A stretch of DNA of 64,000 bases from Sphingobium cyanobacteriorum (GCF_030580935.1 NZ_JAUQOM010000004.1:62001-126000), one strand, 5' to 3'; positions 17,419 through 26,513 are shown, numbered from the stretch's first letter. Notes: a model not told the origin generated them from the sequence alone. Made by a program: numbers and translations.

Positions 17419-18417
17419 ATGGCGAAGCAGGCGCGCGCAATGATTTTAGCTGTCACTTTCGCTGTATCGCTTTGCGGTCCGGGCAGCGGTGCGATGGCGC
17501 AGATTGCCGCCCTCGCCACCGGCCCGGAACCCGCGCTGGGCGACCCCATGCCCGAACGCATCCTGACCCTTCGCCATGGTGTCAGGGTCAGCGCCGACAT
17601 CCCCTTTTCCACCATCGCCGGTTATCGGCCGATCACGCTGGACCTCTATCGCCCGGCCAAGGCGGCAAGGCCGCTCCCGCTTGTCATCTATGTCCATGGC
17701 GGCGGCTGGATGGGCGGACATACCCGTCAGTCCGGTGCGTTCAGCGACTTCACCGCCGTCCTCGCCGACCTGTCGGCCCGCGGCTATGTCGTCGCGTCGC
17801 TGGAATATCGGCTGTCGGGCGAAGCGCCCTTCCCCGCCGCGATCGACGATGTGCGCAGCGCCATCCGCTTCCTGAAGGCCCATGCCGGGCGCTATGGCAT
17901 CCACCCCGGCCATGTCGCCATCTGGGGCGGGTCGGCGGGCGGGCAATTGTCCGCGCTGGCCGCGCTCGATTGCGGCCGCGCGCCGACCGGGGCGGACCAG
18001 AATAATGCGGGGCAGAGCGACTGCGTACAGGCGGCGGTCGGCTGGTATGGCGTCTATGATTTCGCGACCATGCCGCCAGCCGCCATCCCGCGCGCCGAGA
18101 ACCAGTATCTGGACTGCATGAAGGACGCCTGCCCGCCTGATCGCATCGCCGCCGCCAGCCCGGCCGCCCATGTCGACGCCAAAGACCCGCCGATGCTGCT
18201 GATCCACGGCACCGACGACCGGACCGTGCCGGTCACGCAGTCGCAGGAGCTGGCGGGCAAGCTGGTCGCGGCAAAGGTGCCGGTGACGCTGGAGATCATC
18301 CCGGCTGTCGGCCATAGCTGGATCGGCGCGGATGCCGCCGCGACACGTGCGGCGAGCCTGCGCGCGCTGGACCTGACCTTCCGCTTCTTCGACACGCATC
18401 TAAAGGGCGACCAGTGA
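17419..18417 (+). CDS. Secreted alpha/beta-hydrolase (BD-FAE/lipase-like esterase)
   Basis: A 332-residue esterase with an N-terminal signal peptide ending near GAMAQ. The oxyanion-hole motif HGGGW and the nucleophile elbow GGSAGG are clear; a late Asp (GTDDRTVP) and His (GHSW) complete the triad. The closest described groups are the BD-FAE/acetyl-xylan and feruloyl-type esterases. The start at 17419 follows GGGAGAGAG; an in-frame ATG at 17398 touches the operator region. It overlaps the next esterase (TGATG). In this island a role in cleaving plant phenolic esters such as chlorogenate outside the cytoplasm is plausible but not shown. Confidence 0.82.
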   Translation: MAKQARAMILAVTFAVSLCGPGSGAMAQIAALATGPEPALGDPMPERILTLRHGVRVSADIPFSTIAGYRPITLDLYRPAKAARPLPLVIYVHGGGWMGGHTRQSGAFSDFTAVLADLSARGYVVASLEYRLSGEAPFPAAIDDVRSAIRFLKAHAGRYGIHPGHVAIWGGSAGGQLSALAALDCGRAPTGADQNNAGQSDCVQAAVGWYGVYDFATMPPAAIPRAENQYLDCMKDACPPDRIAAASPAAHVDAKDPPMLLIHGTDDRTVPVTQSQELAGKLVAAKVPVTLEIIPAVGHSWIGADAAATRAASLRALDLTFRFFDTHLKGDQ

Positions 18418-20021
18418 TGCGCCGGACCGGCCTGGCGCTGGGCCTGCTGGCGATGGCATCGGCGTTGCCGGCGCAGGTGGCGGACCGGCCGGCAGGGCAG
18501 CCGGTCCGCACCGACACGGGGCTGGTGGCGGGCAAGATGCTGACATCGGGCGTGCGCGCCTGGCTGGGCGTGCCGTTCGCCGCGCCGCCGGTGCGCGACC
18601 TGCGCTGGCGCGACCCGCAGCCCCGTGCGGCATGGCAAGGGGTATGGAATGCGGATCGCCCCGCGCCCGAATGCATCCAGCCGCTGCGGGGCCGCAGCAT
18701 CAACCATTATTTCGGGGAGGAGGCGACCAGCGAGGATTGCCTCTACCTCAATATCTGGGCGCCGGCCACGCCGCCGCCTGTGGGCAAGCCCTATCCGGTG
18801 ATCGCCTGGATCCATGGCGGCGGCTTTACTGTCGGGTCGGCCTCCATGGCCAATTATGCGGGCGAGGCGCTCGCGGCCAAGGGCGTTGTCTATGTCGCGG
18901 TCGCCTATCGCGTCGGGCCGCTCGGTTTCCTGGCGCATCCCGCATTGACGAAGGAGGGACAGGGCCATGCGGGCAATTACGGGCTGAAGGACCAGATCGC
19001 CGCGCTGCGCTGGGTCCAGCGCAATATCGCGGGTTTCGGCGGCGATCGCGCCAACGTCACGATCGCCGGCCAGTCGGCCGGGTCGATGTCGGTGTCGCTG
19101 TTGCAGGCCAGCCCGGCGGCGAGAGGGCTGTTCCACCGCGTCGTCGGCATGAGCGGCAGCGCGCTGGGCGGGCCGATGGCCCCTGCCCCGCTTGCCGAGG
19201 CCGAGGCGGAGGGCGTCGCGCTGCAACAGGCGCTGGGTGCGGCATCGATCGAGGCGATGCGCGACATGCCCGCCGACCGGCTGATGGCGCTGGCCGCGCC
19301 GGTCAAGCGCCGCCCGATCGTGATCGACGGGCAGGTGGTGACGCAGGCCCCCGATACCGTCTTTGCCGCCGGGCGACAGGCCGACGTGCCAATGATGATC
19401 GGCTTCACCAGGGACGAATATTTCCGGTCGCTGGGCCAGGTCGCCAGCGTCACTGATTATGAGACAGCGGTGCGGGCGGCCTTCCCCGCGACGGCCCCGG
19501 CAGTGCTGAATGCCTATCCGGCGCGCACGGTCGAAGCGGCGCGGCGCGCGGCGCGGGATGTGGCGCGGGATTCGACGCTGGGGGTGCAGATGGCGGATTG
19601 GGCGGGCGCGCAGTCGGCGCGGGGCAAGGCGCCGGTCTATGCCTATCATTTCACGCGGACCCAGCCCTACCGGCCCGGCGTCACCTTTGCCGATCATGAT
19701 CCGGCGACTGCGGGCGCCTATCATACCGCCGACGTGCCCTATTGGCTGGGCACGCTGGAGAGCCTGAACCTGTTCCGGGTGACGCGCGACTGGACCGCCT
19801 ATGACCGGCAATTGTCCGCTGAGATGATGGACCGGCTGGTCGCCTTTGCCCGCGACGGCAGGCCAGGGCGCGACTGGCCGGCCTGGACGGCGTCGAAGCC
19901 GCAGGTGCATGTTTTTGGCGAGGGTGGCGGCATGGCCGCGTGGCCGCACATCAGGGACTTGCCGCTGTTCAGGGACGCCGCGCCGGTTGTCCCTGCGGAC
20001 CGGCCACGGATCAGGGATTGA
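18417..20021 (+). CDS. Carboxylesterase type B
   Basis: A 534-residue carboxylesterase/cholinesterase-family protein with a signal peptide (about residues 1-22). Typical blocks in order are GVPFAAPPVRDLRWRDP, EDCLYLNIW, WIHGGGF (oxyanion hole), the nucleophile motif GQSAGSM, and GAYHTADVPYWLG with the catalytic His. The acidic member is probably the Glu of TRDEYF. Translation is coupled to the upstream esterase by TGATG. Two unrelated secreted esterases ahead of dehydroquinase and dehydroshikimate dehydratase genes suggest release of quinate or shikimate from ester conjugates. Confidence 0.87.
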   Translation: MRRTGLALGLLAMASALPAQVADRPAGQPVRTDTGLVAGKMLTSGVRAWLGVPFAAPPVRDLRWRDPQPRAAWQGVWNADRPAPECIQPLRGRSINHYFGEEATSEDCLYLNIWAPATPPPVGKPYPVIAWIHGGGFTVGSASMANYAGEALAAKGVVYVAVAYRVGPLGFLAHPALTKEGQGHAGNYGLKDQIAALRWVQRNIAGFGGDRANVTIAGQSAGSMSVSLLQASPAARGLFHRVVGMSGSALGGPMAPAPLAEAEAEGVALQQALGAASIEAMRDMPADRLMALAAPVKRRPIVIDGQVVTQAPDTVFAAGRQADVPMMIGFTRDEYFRSLGQVASVTDYETAVRAAFPATAPAVLNAYPARTVEAARRAARDVARDSTLGVQMADWAGAQSARGKAPVYAYHFTRTQPYRPGVTFADHDPATAGAYHTADVPYWLGTLESLNLFRVTRDWTAYDRQLSAEMMDRLVAFARDGRPGRDWPAWTASKPQVHVFGEGGGMAAWPHIRDLPLFRDAAPVVPADRPRIRD

Positions 20022-20026
20022 ACGCC

Positions 20027-20551
20027 ATGGTCGATCTGGACAGACGTGGCCTGCTGGCCGCGGGTGTCGTGCTGGTGGCGTGGACGAGTGGCGCGGCGCG
20101 GGCCGTAGCGACCGACGCGCCGGGGCTGGCGTTCGTCTATGAGGCGATCGTCACGCTGGAACCGACGGTCGAGATCGGCCGGACGCCGATCGGCACCAGG
20201 CGGCGGGTGCCGATCACCGGCGGCCATTTCGCAGGGCCGCATATCCGGGGCAAGGTGCTGGGCGGCGGGGCGGACTGGCAGTTGCAGCGAGCCGACAACT
20301 GGACCGTGATCGAGGCCGATTACATGATGCAGGCCGATGACGGCGCGCTGATCCACGTCCGCAATGCCGGGCTGACCAACAGCCGGGTGCCCGATGCGCC
20401 GCAGCCCTACCTGCGCACCGTGCCCAGTTTCGAGGCGCCGGTGGGACCGCATGACTGGCTGAACCAGGCGATCTTCATCGGCACGATCGGCGCGCCGCCA
20501 CCGGACGCACCCAGGCCCGCCGTCCGCATCCGCGTCTATCGCGTGACATGA
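20027..20551 (+). CDS. DUF3237 (UPF0311) family protein with signal sequence
   Basis: A 174-residue protein. The N-terminus DRRGLLAAGVVLVAWTSGAARA resembles a Tat or Sec signal. The remainder matches the DUF3237 barrel: FVYEAIVTLEP, RRVPITGGHFAGPHIRGKVLGGGADWQ, EADYMMQADDGALIHVRNAG and FIGTIG. The biochemical role of the family is not established. It starts 5 bp after the carboxylesterase stop and ends the first transcription unit of the island. A role with the esterases on a periplasmic aromatic ester is a guess from position. Confidence 0.8.
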   Translation: MVDLDRRGLLAAGVVLVAWTSGAARAVATDAPGLAFVYEAIVTLEPTVEIGRTPIGTRRRVPITGGHFAGPHIRGKVLGGGADWQLQRADNWTVIEADYMMQADDGALIHVRNAGLTNSRVPDAPQPYLRTVPSFEAPVGPHDWLNQAIFIGTIGAPPPDAPRPAVRIRVYRVT

Positions 20552-20692
20552 GGCGGGCGGCGCTTTTGTTGGCGGTGCCGCTGCAAAAGTGACAGCGAGT
20601 GGTACAGCTAAATCGATTGTGCCATGCGGCTTCGCCTGAGGGATCGGCGCCTGCCAGGCCGGCCGGATCGCCGCCTGCCCTTGCTGTAAAAT

Positions 20693-20712
20693 TGTATGAA
20701 CTAGTTAGTACA
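20693..20712. promoter_or_regulatory. Candidate TetR operator, site 2
   Basis: TGTATGAACTAGTTAGTACA, a near-perfect palindrome around AACTAGTT, about 110 bp before the dehydroquinase start. Best representative of the four-site set. Confidence 0.62.
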
Positions 20713-20801
20713 TTTTTCTTGCGGACCAGGTCGCGGCCGGGTAAGGACGAGTCTGCAAGATCGGGAGGCTTATCCCGGCGCGCAGCGGGAGGATGAGGCC
20801 A

Positions 20802-21269
20802 GTGGGCCAGCGTTTCATTCATGTCCTCAATGGACCCAATCTCGACCATCTGGGCGTACGCGAGCCGCATATCTATGGCCACCAGACGCTGGCCGATGTC
20901 GAGGCGGCGTGCCGGCGCGCACTGGACGGATCGGGCATCGGCCTGATCTTTCGCCAGACCAATGCCGAACATGAGATGATCGGCTGGCTGCACGAGGCAA
21001 GAACCGGCGCCATGGGGATCGTCATCAATCCGGCGGCCTTCTCCTATGCCGGCTATCCGGTGCTGGACGCGCTCAAAATGTGCGACTGCCCGGTCATCGA
21101 GGTGCATATCTCCAACATCCACCGGCGCGACGAGGCATGGCGGTCACACTCCATCATGAGCCGGTCGGTGACGGCGATGCTGTCGGGCATGGGCATTGAC
21201 GGCTATGCGCTGGCGGTGCGCCACCTGCTCCAGATCGCCAGCCAGAACAGCCGGCGGACCGCGGCATGA
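20802..21269 (+). CDS. aroQ: Type II 3-dehydroquinate dehydratase
   Basis: A 155-residue type II dehydroquinase. Diagnostic blocks are HVLNGPNLDHLG near the start, the RQTNAEHEMIGWLHEA helix, NPAAFSYAGYPV and EVHISNIHRRDEAWRSHS. It converts 3-dehydroquinate to 3-dehydroshikimate. The GTG at 20802 is preferred because GGGAGG (20787-20792) has good spacing to it; an ATG at 20793 touches that site directly. Its place with transporter, shikimate dehydrogenase and dehydroshikimate dehydratase indicates a catabolic (QuiB-like) enzyme rather than the biosynthetic one. Confidence 0.92.
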   Translation: MGQRFIHVLNGPNLDHLGVREPHIYGHQTLADVEAACRRALDGSGIGLIFRQTNAEHEMIGWLHEARTGAMGIVINPAAFSYAGYPVLDALKMCDCPVIEVHISNIHRRDEAWRSHSIMSRSVTAMLSGMGIDGYALAVRHLLQIASQNSRRTAA

Positions 21270-22558
21270 CGGCGGTCGCGACCCTGCTGCGCCCGACCAG
21301 GGCACGGCTTGGCGTGCTGGCGCTGATCAGCGTCGCCACCCTGCTCAACTATATGGACCGGGCGGTGATGGGCGTCGCCGCCCCGTCGCTGACGGCCGAA
21401 CTCAAGATTTCGCCGGAGATGATGGGCTTCATCTTCTCCGCCTTTTCCTGGACCTATGCGGCGGCGCAGATACCGGGCGGGCTGCTGCTCGATCGCCTGG
21501 GCACGCGCATCACCTATGCCGGATCGCTGATCCTCTGGTCCTTCTTCACCCTGCTCCACGGCATAGCCGGAAATGTGGCAATGTTGTTCGGCTTCCGCCT
21601 TGCGCTGGGCGTGGCGGAGGCACCTTGCTACCCGTGCAACAGCCGCATTCTCAGCAGTTGGTTCCCGCAGGATGAACGGGCGCGGGCCAATTCGGTCTAT
21701 GCCGTGGGGCAATATGCGGGGCTGGCCTTTTTCAGCCCGGTCCTCTTCTGGGTGGTGGGCAGTTTCGGCTGGCGCGCCCTGTTCCTGATCGCCGGCGCGA
21801 TCGGCATGCTGTTCGGCCTGGTCATGTATGCCCGCTATCGCGATCCGGGCGAGAGTGTCCGCGTGAACGCCGCCGAACTGGACCATATCCGCGCCGGTGG
21901 CGGGCTGGCCGCGACCGGGCCGGGCGAGGCCGTCCCCTTTTCCTGGGCGAATGTCCGCAAGCTGATGGGCAAGCGGCAGATATTGGGCGCATCGATCGGG
22001 CAGTTCTGCGGCAATTCAACGCTGGTCTTTTTCCTGACCTGGTTCCCGACCTATCTGGCGACGGAGCGGGGGATGGACTGGCTCAAGTCCGGGACGTTCG
22101 CGGTGCTGCCCTATATCGCCGCGTCGGCCGGGGTGCTGCTGGGCGGGCAGGTTTCGGACCTGCTGATCCGCCGCACCGGATCCGCCAATATCGGCCGCAA
22201 GCTGCCGATCGTTGCCGGGCTGCTGCTGGCGTCGACCATCATCGCGGCCAATTATGTCCAGAGCAACATGCTGGTCATCGCCATCATGTCGATCGCCTTT
22301 TTCGGCCAGGGCATGGTCAATCTGGGCTGGACGCTGATTTCCGACGTGGCGCCGCGCCAGTTCATTGGCCTGACCGGGGGCGTGTTCAATCTGTGCGCCA
22401 ACCTGGCCGGCATCGTGACGCCGATCGTGGTCGGCCTGATCGTGGGGCAGACCGGCTCCTTCTATGGCGCGCTGGCCTTTATCGGGGTGCTCGCGCTGGT
22501 CGGGGCGGCGGCCTATGTCTTTGTCGTGGGAGATGTGCGGCGGGTCGAGCTGGACTGA
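21266..22558 (+). CDS. MFS transporter, anion:cation symporter (ACS) type
   Basis: A 430-residue carrier with about 12 hydrophobic segments. It begins with the ACS hallmark LISVATLLNYMDRAVMGVAAP, and LGTRITYAGSLILWSFFTLLHG and RLALGVAEAPCYPCNSRILSSWFP follow. ACS members import sugar acids and aromatic acids. It overlaps aroQ by 4 bp (ATGA), so the two are co-translated. In this island quinate, shikimate or dehydroshikimate is the likely cargo, by inference. Confidence 0.87.
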   Translation: MTAVATLLRPTRARLGVLALISVATLLNYMDRAVMGVAAPSLTAELKISPEMMGFIFSAFSWTYAAAQIPGGLLLDRLGTRITYAGSLILWSFFTLLHGIAGNVAMLFGFRLALGVAEAPCYPCNSRILSSWFPQDERARANSVYAVGQYAGLAFFSPVLFWVVGSFGWRALFLIAGAIGMLFGLVMYARYRDPGESVRVNAAELDHIRAGGGLAATGPGEAVPFSWANVRKLMGKRQILGASIGQFCGNSTLVFFLTWFPTYLATERGMDWLKSGTFAVLPYIAASAGVLLGGQVSDLLIRRTGSANIGRKLPIVAGLLLASTIIAANYVQSNMLVIAIMSIAFFGQGMVNLGWTLISDVAPRQFIGLTGGVFNLCANLAGIVTPIVVGLIVGQTGSFYGALAFIGVLALVGAAAYVFVVGDVRRVELD

Positions 22559-22591
22559 ACAGCCACTTTCCGTCCGTCGCATGCAGAATAA

Positions 22592-22611
22592 TGAACGAAA
22601 CAGTTCGTGAT
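22592..22611. promoter_or_regulatory. Candidate TetR operator, site 3
   Basis: TGAACGAAACAGTTCGTGAT with clean half sites ACGAA and TTCGT, 14 bp before the TonB receptor start. It would separate receptor control from the aroQ-MFS unit. Confidence 0.58.
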
Positions 22612-22625
22612 AAAGGGAGGATCGG

Positions 22626-25565
22626 ATGAAAACAGGTTTCCACATGCAGCTTCGTCTGGGCGGATCGCTGGCCGCGATGGCGCTGAGCGCCTGCATCAGC
22701 CCGCTCTGGGCGCAGGACCAGGCGACACCGGCCGAACAGGCCGCTGACGCCGCGACGGAACAGCCCCCCGTCGCCGATATCGTCGTCACCGGATCCCTCA
22801 TCGCGCGGCCCAACAATGTCGCGGTCAGCCCGATCGTCACCGTATCCGACGAACTGGTGCAGCAGAGCGGGCAGATCACGCTGGAGGATTCGCTCAACCA
22901 GTTGCCCGGCTTCACCCCATCGGGCAATGCCGGCACCGGCGGCCAGGGCGGCGGCGGTCGCGCCACGCTGAACCTGCGCGCGCTTGGTTCCAACCGCAAC
23001 CTCGTGCTGCTCGACGGCCGCCGCCTGCCGCTGTCGGATATCAACGGCAATGTCGATATCAACATCCTGCCGGAATCGATCATCGGATCGGTCGATGTCA
23101 TCACCGGCGGCGCGTCGGCCATCTACGGGTCGGATGCGATGTCGGGCGTGGTCAATTTCAAGACCGGCACATATTTCGACGGCGTCCGCGCCGACATTCA
23201 GAATGGCAACAGCTTCCGCGGCGATTATGGCAAGTTCAACGCCTCGCTGGCGCTGGGCACCAGATTCGCCGATGATCGCGGCCGGCTGATGCTGGCGCTG
23301 AGCTATGGCCAGCGCGATCCGCTGTCGGGCGCGCAGCGCAGCTTCTTTGCCGACAAGGTGCCTTCCTCCTTCATCGGCACCGGCGCCTTCGTGCCCAATG
23401 CGCTGAACCTGCCGAGCCAGGCGGCGCTGAACGGCGTGTTCGCGCAATATGGCGTCACCAGCCCGATCAACCGCACGCTGAACCTGGGCTTCAACAATGA
23501 CGGCACGCTGTTCGTCCAGACCGGCGCGATCAATTATCGCGGCCCCCGGACGGATGGCTATGCGGTGGTCGGCGGCAATGTGCGCATGCCGGTGGGGCCG
23601 CAGCTCCAGATCCTCAATGCCTTCGAACGCAAGTCGGCCTTTGCCAAGGGCGAGTTCGACCTGACCGAATCGCTGACCGCCTATGGCCAGTTCCTCTACG
23701 TCGATTCCACCGTCACGACCGAGAGCGGCGGCAGCCTGACGCAGTTTGCGCCCTTCACCACCATTCCCGTCACCAATCCCTTCATCCCGGCCGACCTGCG
23801 CACATTGCTTGGCTCCCGCGCCGATCCGGCCGCGCCGTTCCGCTGGAGCGCCCGCTATGTCGGCGTCGGCGACAAGGGATGGGACGAAAATTACAGGGTG
23901 CAGCAATATCTGGGCGGGCTGAAGGGCACGCTGGCGGGATCGTGGAAGTTCGACGCCTTCGCCGCCTATGACGAGACGGTCCACAACCAGTCGATGTTCA
24001 ACGCGGTGCTCAAGTCGCGGGTGCAGACATTGCTCAACGCGGCCGATGGCGGCGCGTCGCTTTGCGCGGGGGGCTTCAATCCCTTCGGCATCGCCAATGC
24101 GACCCGCCTGTCGCAGGCATGCCAGGATTATATCACCGCCACGGTGCAGAGCCGCGAGCGGCTGACCCAGACGCAGGTGCAGGGCCAGGTCAACGGCCCG
24201 CTGTTCGATCTGCCCGCCGGGCCGGTGCAACTGGCGCTGCTCGCCGGCTATCGCAAGAACAGCTATGCCTTTGATCCCAGCCCCGACCTGGTGAACAACA
24301 ATGTCGAGGCGGTGGTCGGGTCCAATCCGGCGCGCGGGCAGATCAGCGTCAAGGAATTCGCCGCGCAGATCGACGTGCCCCTGCTGTCGGACACGCCCTT
24401 CTTCCATGAACTGGGCGTGGGCGCGGCATTCCGTTATTCGGATTACAAGCCGACCGGCAGCGTGAAAAGCTATGAATTCGATGCGCGCTGGCAGCCGGTG
24501 GACGCGCTGCTGATCCGGGGCAGTTACCAGCGGGCGGTGCGTGCGCCCAATATCGGCGAGCTGTTCTCCCCCGTCACCGGATCGCAACTGGCGATCGGCA
24601 CCCCGCCGGCCGCGATCGGCGATCCGTGCGACATCCGATCGACCGCGCGGACCGGCGCCAATGGCGCGAAGGTGCGCGACCTGTGCCTGGCCCAGGGGAT
24701 ACCGGCCGCCGCGATCGACGCCTATCAGTTCGCCACCACCGCGACCGGGGGCAATATTCAGGGCAATCGCGGGCTGACCCCGGAGAAGGCGAACACGTTC
24801 AATGTCGGTTTCGTGCTGAACCCGAAATTTTCGACCCCGTGGCTGTCCGGCTTTTCCCTGTCCGTCGACTATTACAACATCAAGATCCGCAATGTCATAT
24901 CGACCATCAACGGCCTGACCGTGCTGGCGAAATGCTATAATCTGGACGGGTCCAACAGCAGCTATTCCAACAGCAACGAATTCTGCCAGTTGGTGCAGCG
25001 CGACCCGACCGGGCAACTGGTCGCCATCGCCCAGCCCTATCTGAACCTGGGCGCGCTCGACACCGATGGCGTCGATGTGCAGGTCAACTGGTCGCTACGC
25101 CTGTCGGAAGCCGGGATCGGCGACGGGTCGGGCAAGATCTACGCCTCTTCCGCGATCGGCTGGCTGAACCATTACAAGGTCCAGACCCTGCCGGGTTCGG
25201 CGGCGCAGGACTTCGTCGGCACCAGCACGCCGGGCCGTCCGCTGCCCAAGTGGAAGGCGCTGACCACCATCGGCTACAGTTCCGACATGTTCGGCATCGG
25301 CCTGCGCTGGCGCTACCAGGGCAAGCTGCGCGATATCAGCGCGATCACGACGCCGGCGGCCGAACAGGTGGGGGTGAAGCCCTATAATCTGTTCGATGTC
25401 TTTTCGACCGTCGACGTGACGAAGAATGTCCAGTTGCGTGCAGGCGTCACCAACCTGTTCGACAAGGCCATTCCCTTCGTCGCCAGTTCGCAGAACGGCA
25501 CCGATGCGGGCACCTACGACATGGTCGGACGGTCCTTCTATGTCGGCGCGAAGTTCGATTTCTGA
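22626..25565 (+). CDS. TonB-dependent receptor
   Basis: A 979-residue outer-membrane receptor. A signal peptide of about 31 residues ends at PLWAQ. The plug domain contains ADIVVTGSLIARPN (TonB-box-like region) and GSVDVITGGASAIYGSDAMSGVVNFKT. The large barrel ends KPYNLFDVFSTVDV...GRSFYVGAKFDF with terminal Phe. The first half resembles the sphingomonad receptors with an LNLRALGSNRNLVLLDGRR plug. It should take up the esterified or bulky substrate of this island. Own candidate TetR operator and GGGAGG ribosome binding site. Confidence 0.92.
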   Translation: MKTGFHMQLRLGGSLAAMALSACISPLWAQDQATPAEQAADAATEQPPVADIVVTGSLIARPNNVAVSPIVTVSDELVQQSGQITLEDSLNQLPGFTPSGNAGTGGQGGGGRATLNLRALGSNRNLVLLDGRRLPLSDINGNVDINILPESIIGSVDVITGGASAIYGSDAMSGVVNFKTGTYFDGVRADIQNGNSFRGDYGKFNASLALGTRFADDRGRLMLALSYGQRDPLSGAQRSFFADKVPSSFIGTGAFVPNALNLPSQAALNGVFAQYGVTSPINRTLNLGFNNDGTLFVQTGAINYRGPRTDGYAVVGGNVRMPVGPQLQILNAFERKSAFAKGEFDLTESLTAYGQFLYVDSTVTTESGGSLTQFAPFTTIPVTNPFIPADLRTLLGSRADPAAPFRWSARYVGVGDKGWDENYRVQQYLGGLKGTLAGSWKFDAFAAYDETVHNQSMFNAVLKSRVQTLLNAADGGASLCAGGFNPFGIANATRLSQACQDYITATVQSRERLTQTQVQGQVNGPLFDLPAGPVQLALLAGYRKNSYAFDPSPDLVNNNVEAVVGSNPARGQISVKEFAAQIDVPLLSDTPFFHELGVGAAFRYSDYKPTGSVKSYEFDARWQPVDALLIRGSYQRAVRAPNIGELFSPVTGSQLAIGTPPAAIGDPCDIRSTARTGANGAKVRDLCLAQGIPAAAIDAYQFATTATGGNIQGNRGLTPEKANTFNVGFVLNPKFSTPWLSGFSLSVDYYNIKIRNVISTINGLTVLAKCYNLDGSNSSYSNSNEFCQLVQRDPTGQLVAIAQPYLNLGALDTDGVDVQVNWSLRLSEAGIGDGSGKIYASSAIGWLNHYKVQTLPGSAAQDFVGTSTPGRPLPKWKALTTIGYSSDMFGIGLRWRYQGKLRDISAITTPAAEQVGVKPYNLFDVFSTVDVTKNVQLRAGVTNLFDKAIPFVASSQNGTDAGTYDMVGRSFYVGAKFDF

Positions 25566-25576
25566 CCTTTCCCCCT

Positions 25577-25606
25577 GCCGTCTCCGCCTGAACGGGCGGA
25601 GGCGGC
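25577..25606 (+). terminator. Hairpin between the TonB receptor and aroE-like gene
   Basis: A 12-bp stem with one G-U pair (GCCGTCTCCGCC / GGCGGAGGCGGC, loop TGAACG) follows the receptor stop. There is only a short CCCTTT after it, so termination is probably partial. The 3' arm contains the only purine-rich ribosome binding sequence for the next gene, so folding could also limit its translation. Confidence 0.5.
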
Positions 25607-25616
25607 CCCTTTCATC

Positions 25617-26498
25617 TTGGATCATGCGGCCTTGACCCAGTTTCGCTATCTTACCGGCCTTATCGGACGCGACATTCAGGCGTCGCTGTCGCCCATGCTG
25701 CATGAAAGCGAAGGCGATGCGCAGGGGTTGCGGCTGGTCTATCGCCTGTTCGACCTGGCGGCGGACGACATGGATGCGGGCGACCTGCCCCGCCTGCTCG
25801 ACGCGCTGCACCTGGCCGGGTTCGCCGGGGTCAACATCACCCACCCCTACAAGCAGGCGGTGACGGCCCATCTGGATGAATTGTCGGCGCAGGCCGCGCG
25901 GATCGGGTCGGTCAATACGGTGGTGTTCAGTGAGGGCCGGCGGATCGGCCATAATACCGACATTCAGGGTTTCGCGGAAAATCTCCGCACAGGGCTGCCT
26001 TCCGGGTCGCAATTCGGGAAGGTCGTGCAGATGGGCGGTGGCGGCGCGGGGGCCGCCACCGCCCACGCCCTGATGGGCATGGGCGTGGGCATGGTGACGA
26101 TTTTCGATCCCGACAGGATGCGGGCGCAGGAATTGTGCGCGACGCTTTGTACCCTGTATGGCGAGGGGCGCGCCATGGTGGGTCAGGGACTGTCCGACGC
26201 GCTGGTCGATGCGGACGGCGTGGTCAATGCCACGCCGGTCGGCATGGCGGGCTATCCTGGGTCCGCCATTCCCAAGGCGCTGCTGCGGCCCGATTTCTGG
26301 GTGACGGACATCGTCTATTTCCCGCTGGAAACCCAGTTGCTGCGCGAGGCGAAGGCGGCGGGCTGCGTCACGCTGGACGGCAGCGGCATGACCGTCCACC
26401 AGGCCGCCGGGGCGTTCGAACATTTCACCGGGCGCAAGGCGGATGCCGCGCGCATGGCCGCCAGTTTCCGGGCGGCGCTGACGGGAGACAGGCGGTGA
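25617..26498 (+). CDS. aroE: Shikimate dehydrogenase (AroE/QsuD family)
   Basis: A 293-residue NAD(P)-dependent dehydrogenase. Substrate and catalytic residues are in place: SLSP after IQA, the lysine of NITHPYKQAV, and the aspartate of HNTDIQGF. A nucleotide-binding loop MGGGGAGAATAHAL and NATPVGMAGYPG follow. It oxidises shikimate (possibly quinate) to the 3-dehydro acid when used catabolically. The start is TTG at 25617, with the ribosome binding sequence inside a hairpin. It ends in a 17-bp tandem duplication shared with the next gene start. Confidence 0.88.
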   Translation: MDHAALTQFRYLTGLIGRDIQASLSPMLHESEGDAQGLRLVYRLFDLAADDMDAGDLPRLLDALHLAGFAGVNITHPYKQAVTAHLDELSAQAARIGSVNTVVFSEGRRIGHNTDIQGFAENLRTGLPSGSQFGKVVQMGGGGAGAATAHALMGMGVGMVTIFDPDRMRAQELCATLCTLYGEGRAMVGQGLSDALVDADGVVNATPVGMAGYPGSAIPKALLRPDFWVTDIVYFPLETQLLREAKAAGCVTLDGSGMTVHQAAGAFEHFTGRKADAARMAASFRAALTGDRR

Positions 26499-26513
26499 CG
26501 GGAGACAGGCGGT
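26480..26513 (+). repeat. 17-bp tandem duplication at the aroE/quiC junction
   Basis: GACGGGAGACAGGCGGT occurs twice in direct succession. The first copy leads into the TGA stop of the aroE-like gene, the second into the GTG start of the next gene. Each copy carries GGGAGA. With one copy the two genes would overlap in GTGA. Confidence 0.85.

Noticed and set aside
22479..25016. An 845-codon open frame on the minus strand opposite the TonB receptor
   Set aside because: High GC gives long antisense frames. The plus-strand frame has signal peptide, plug and barrel; the antisense product has no recognisable domain.
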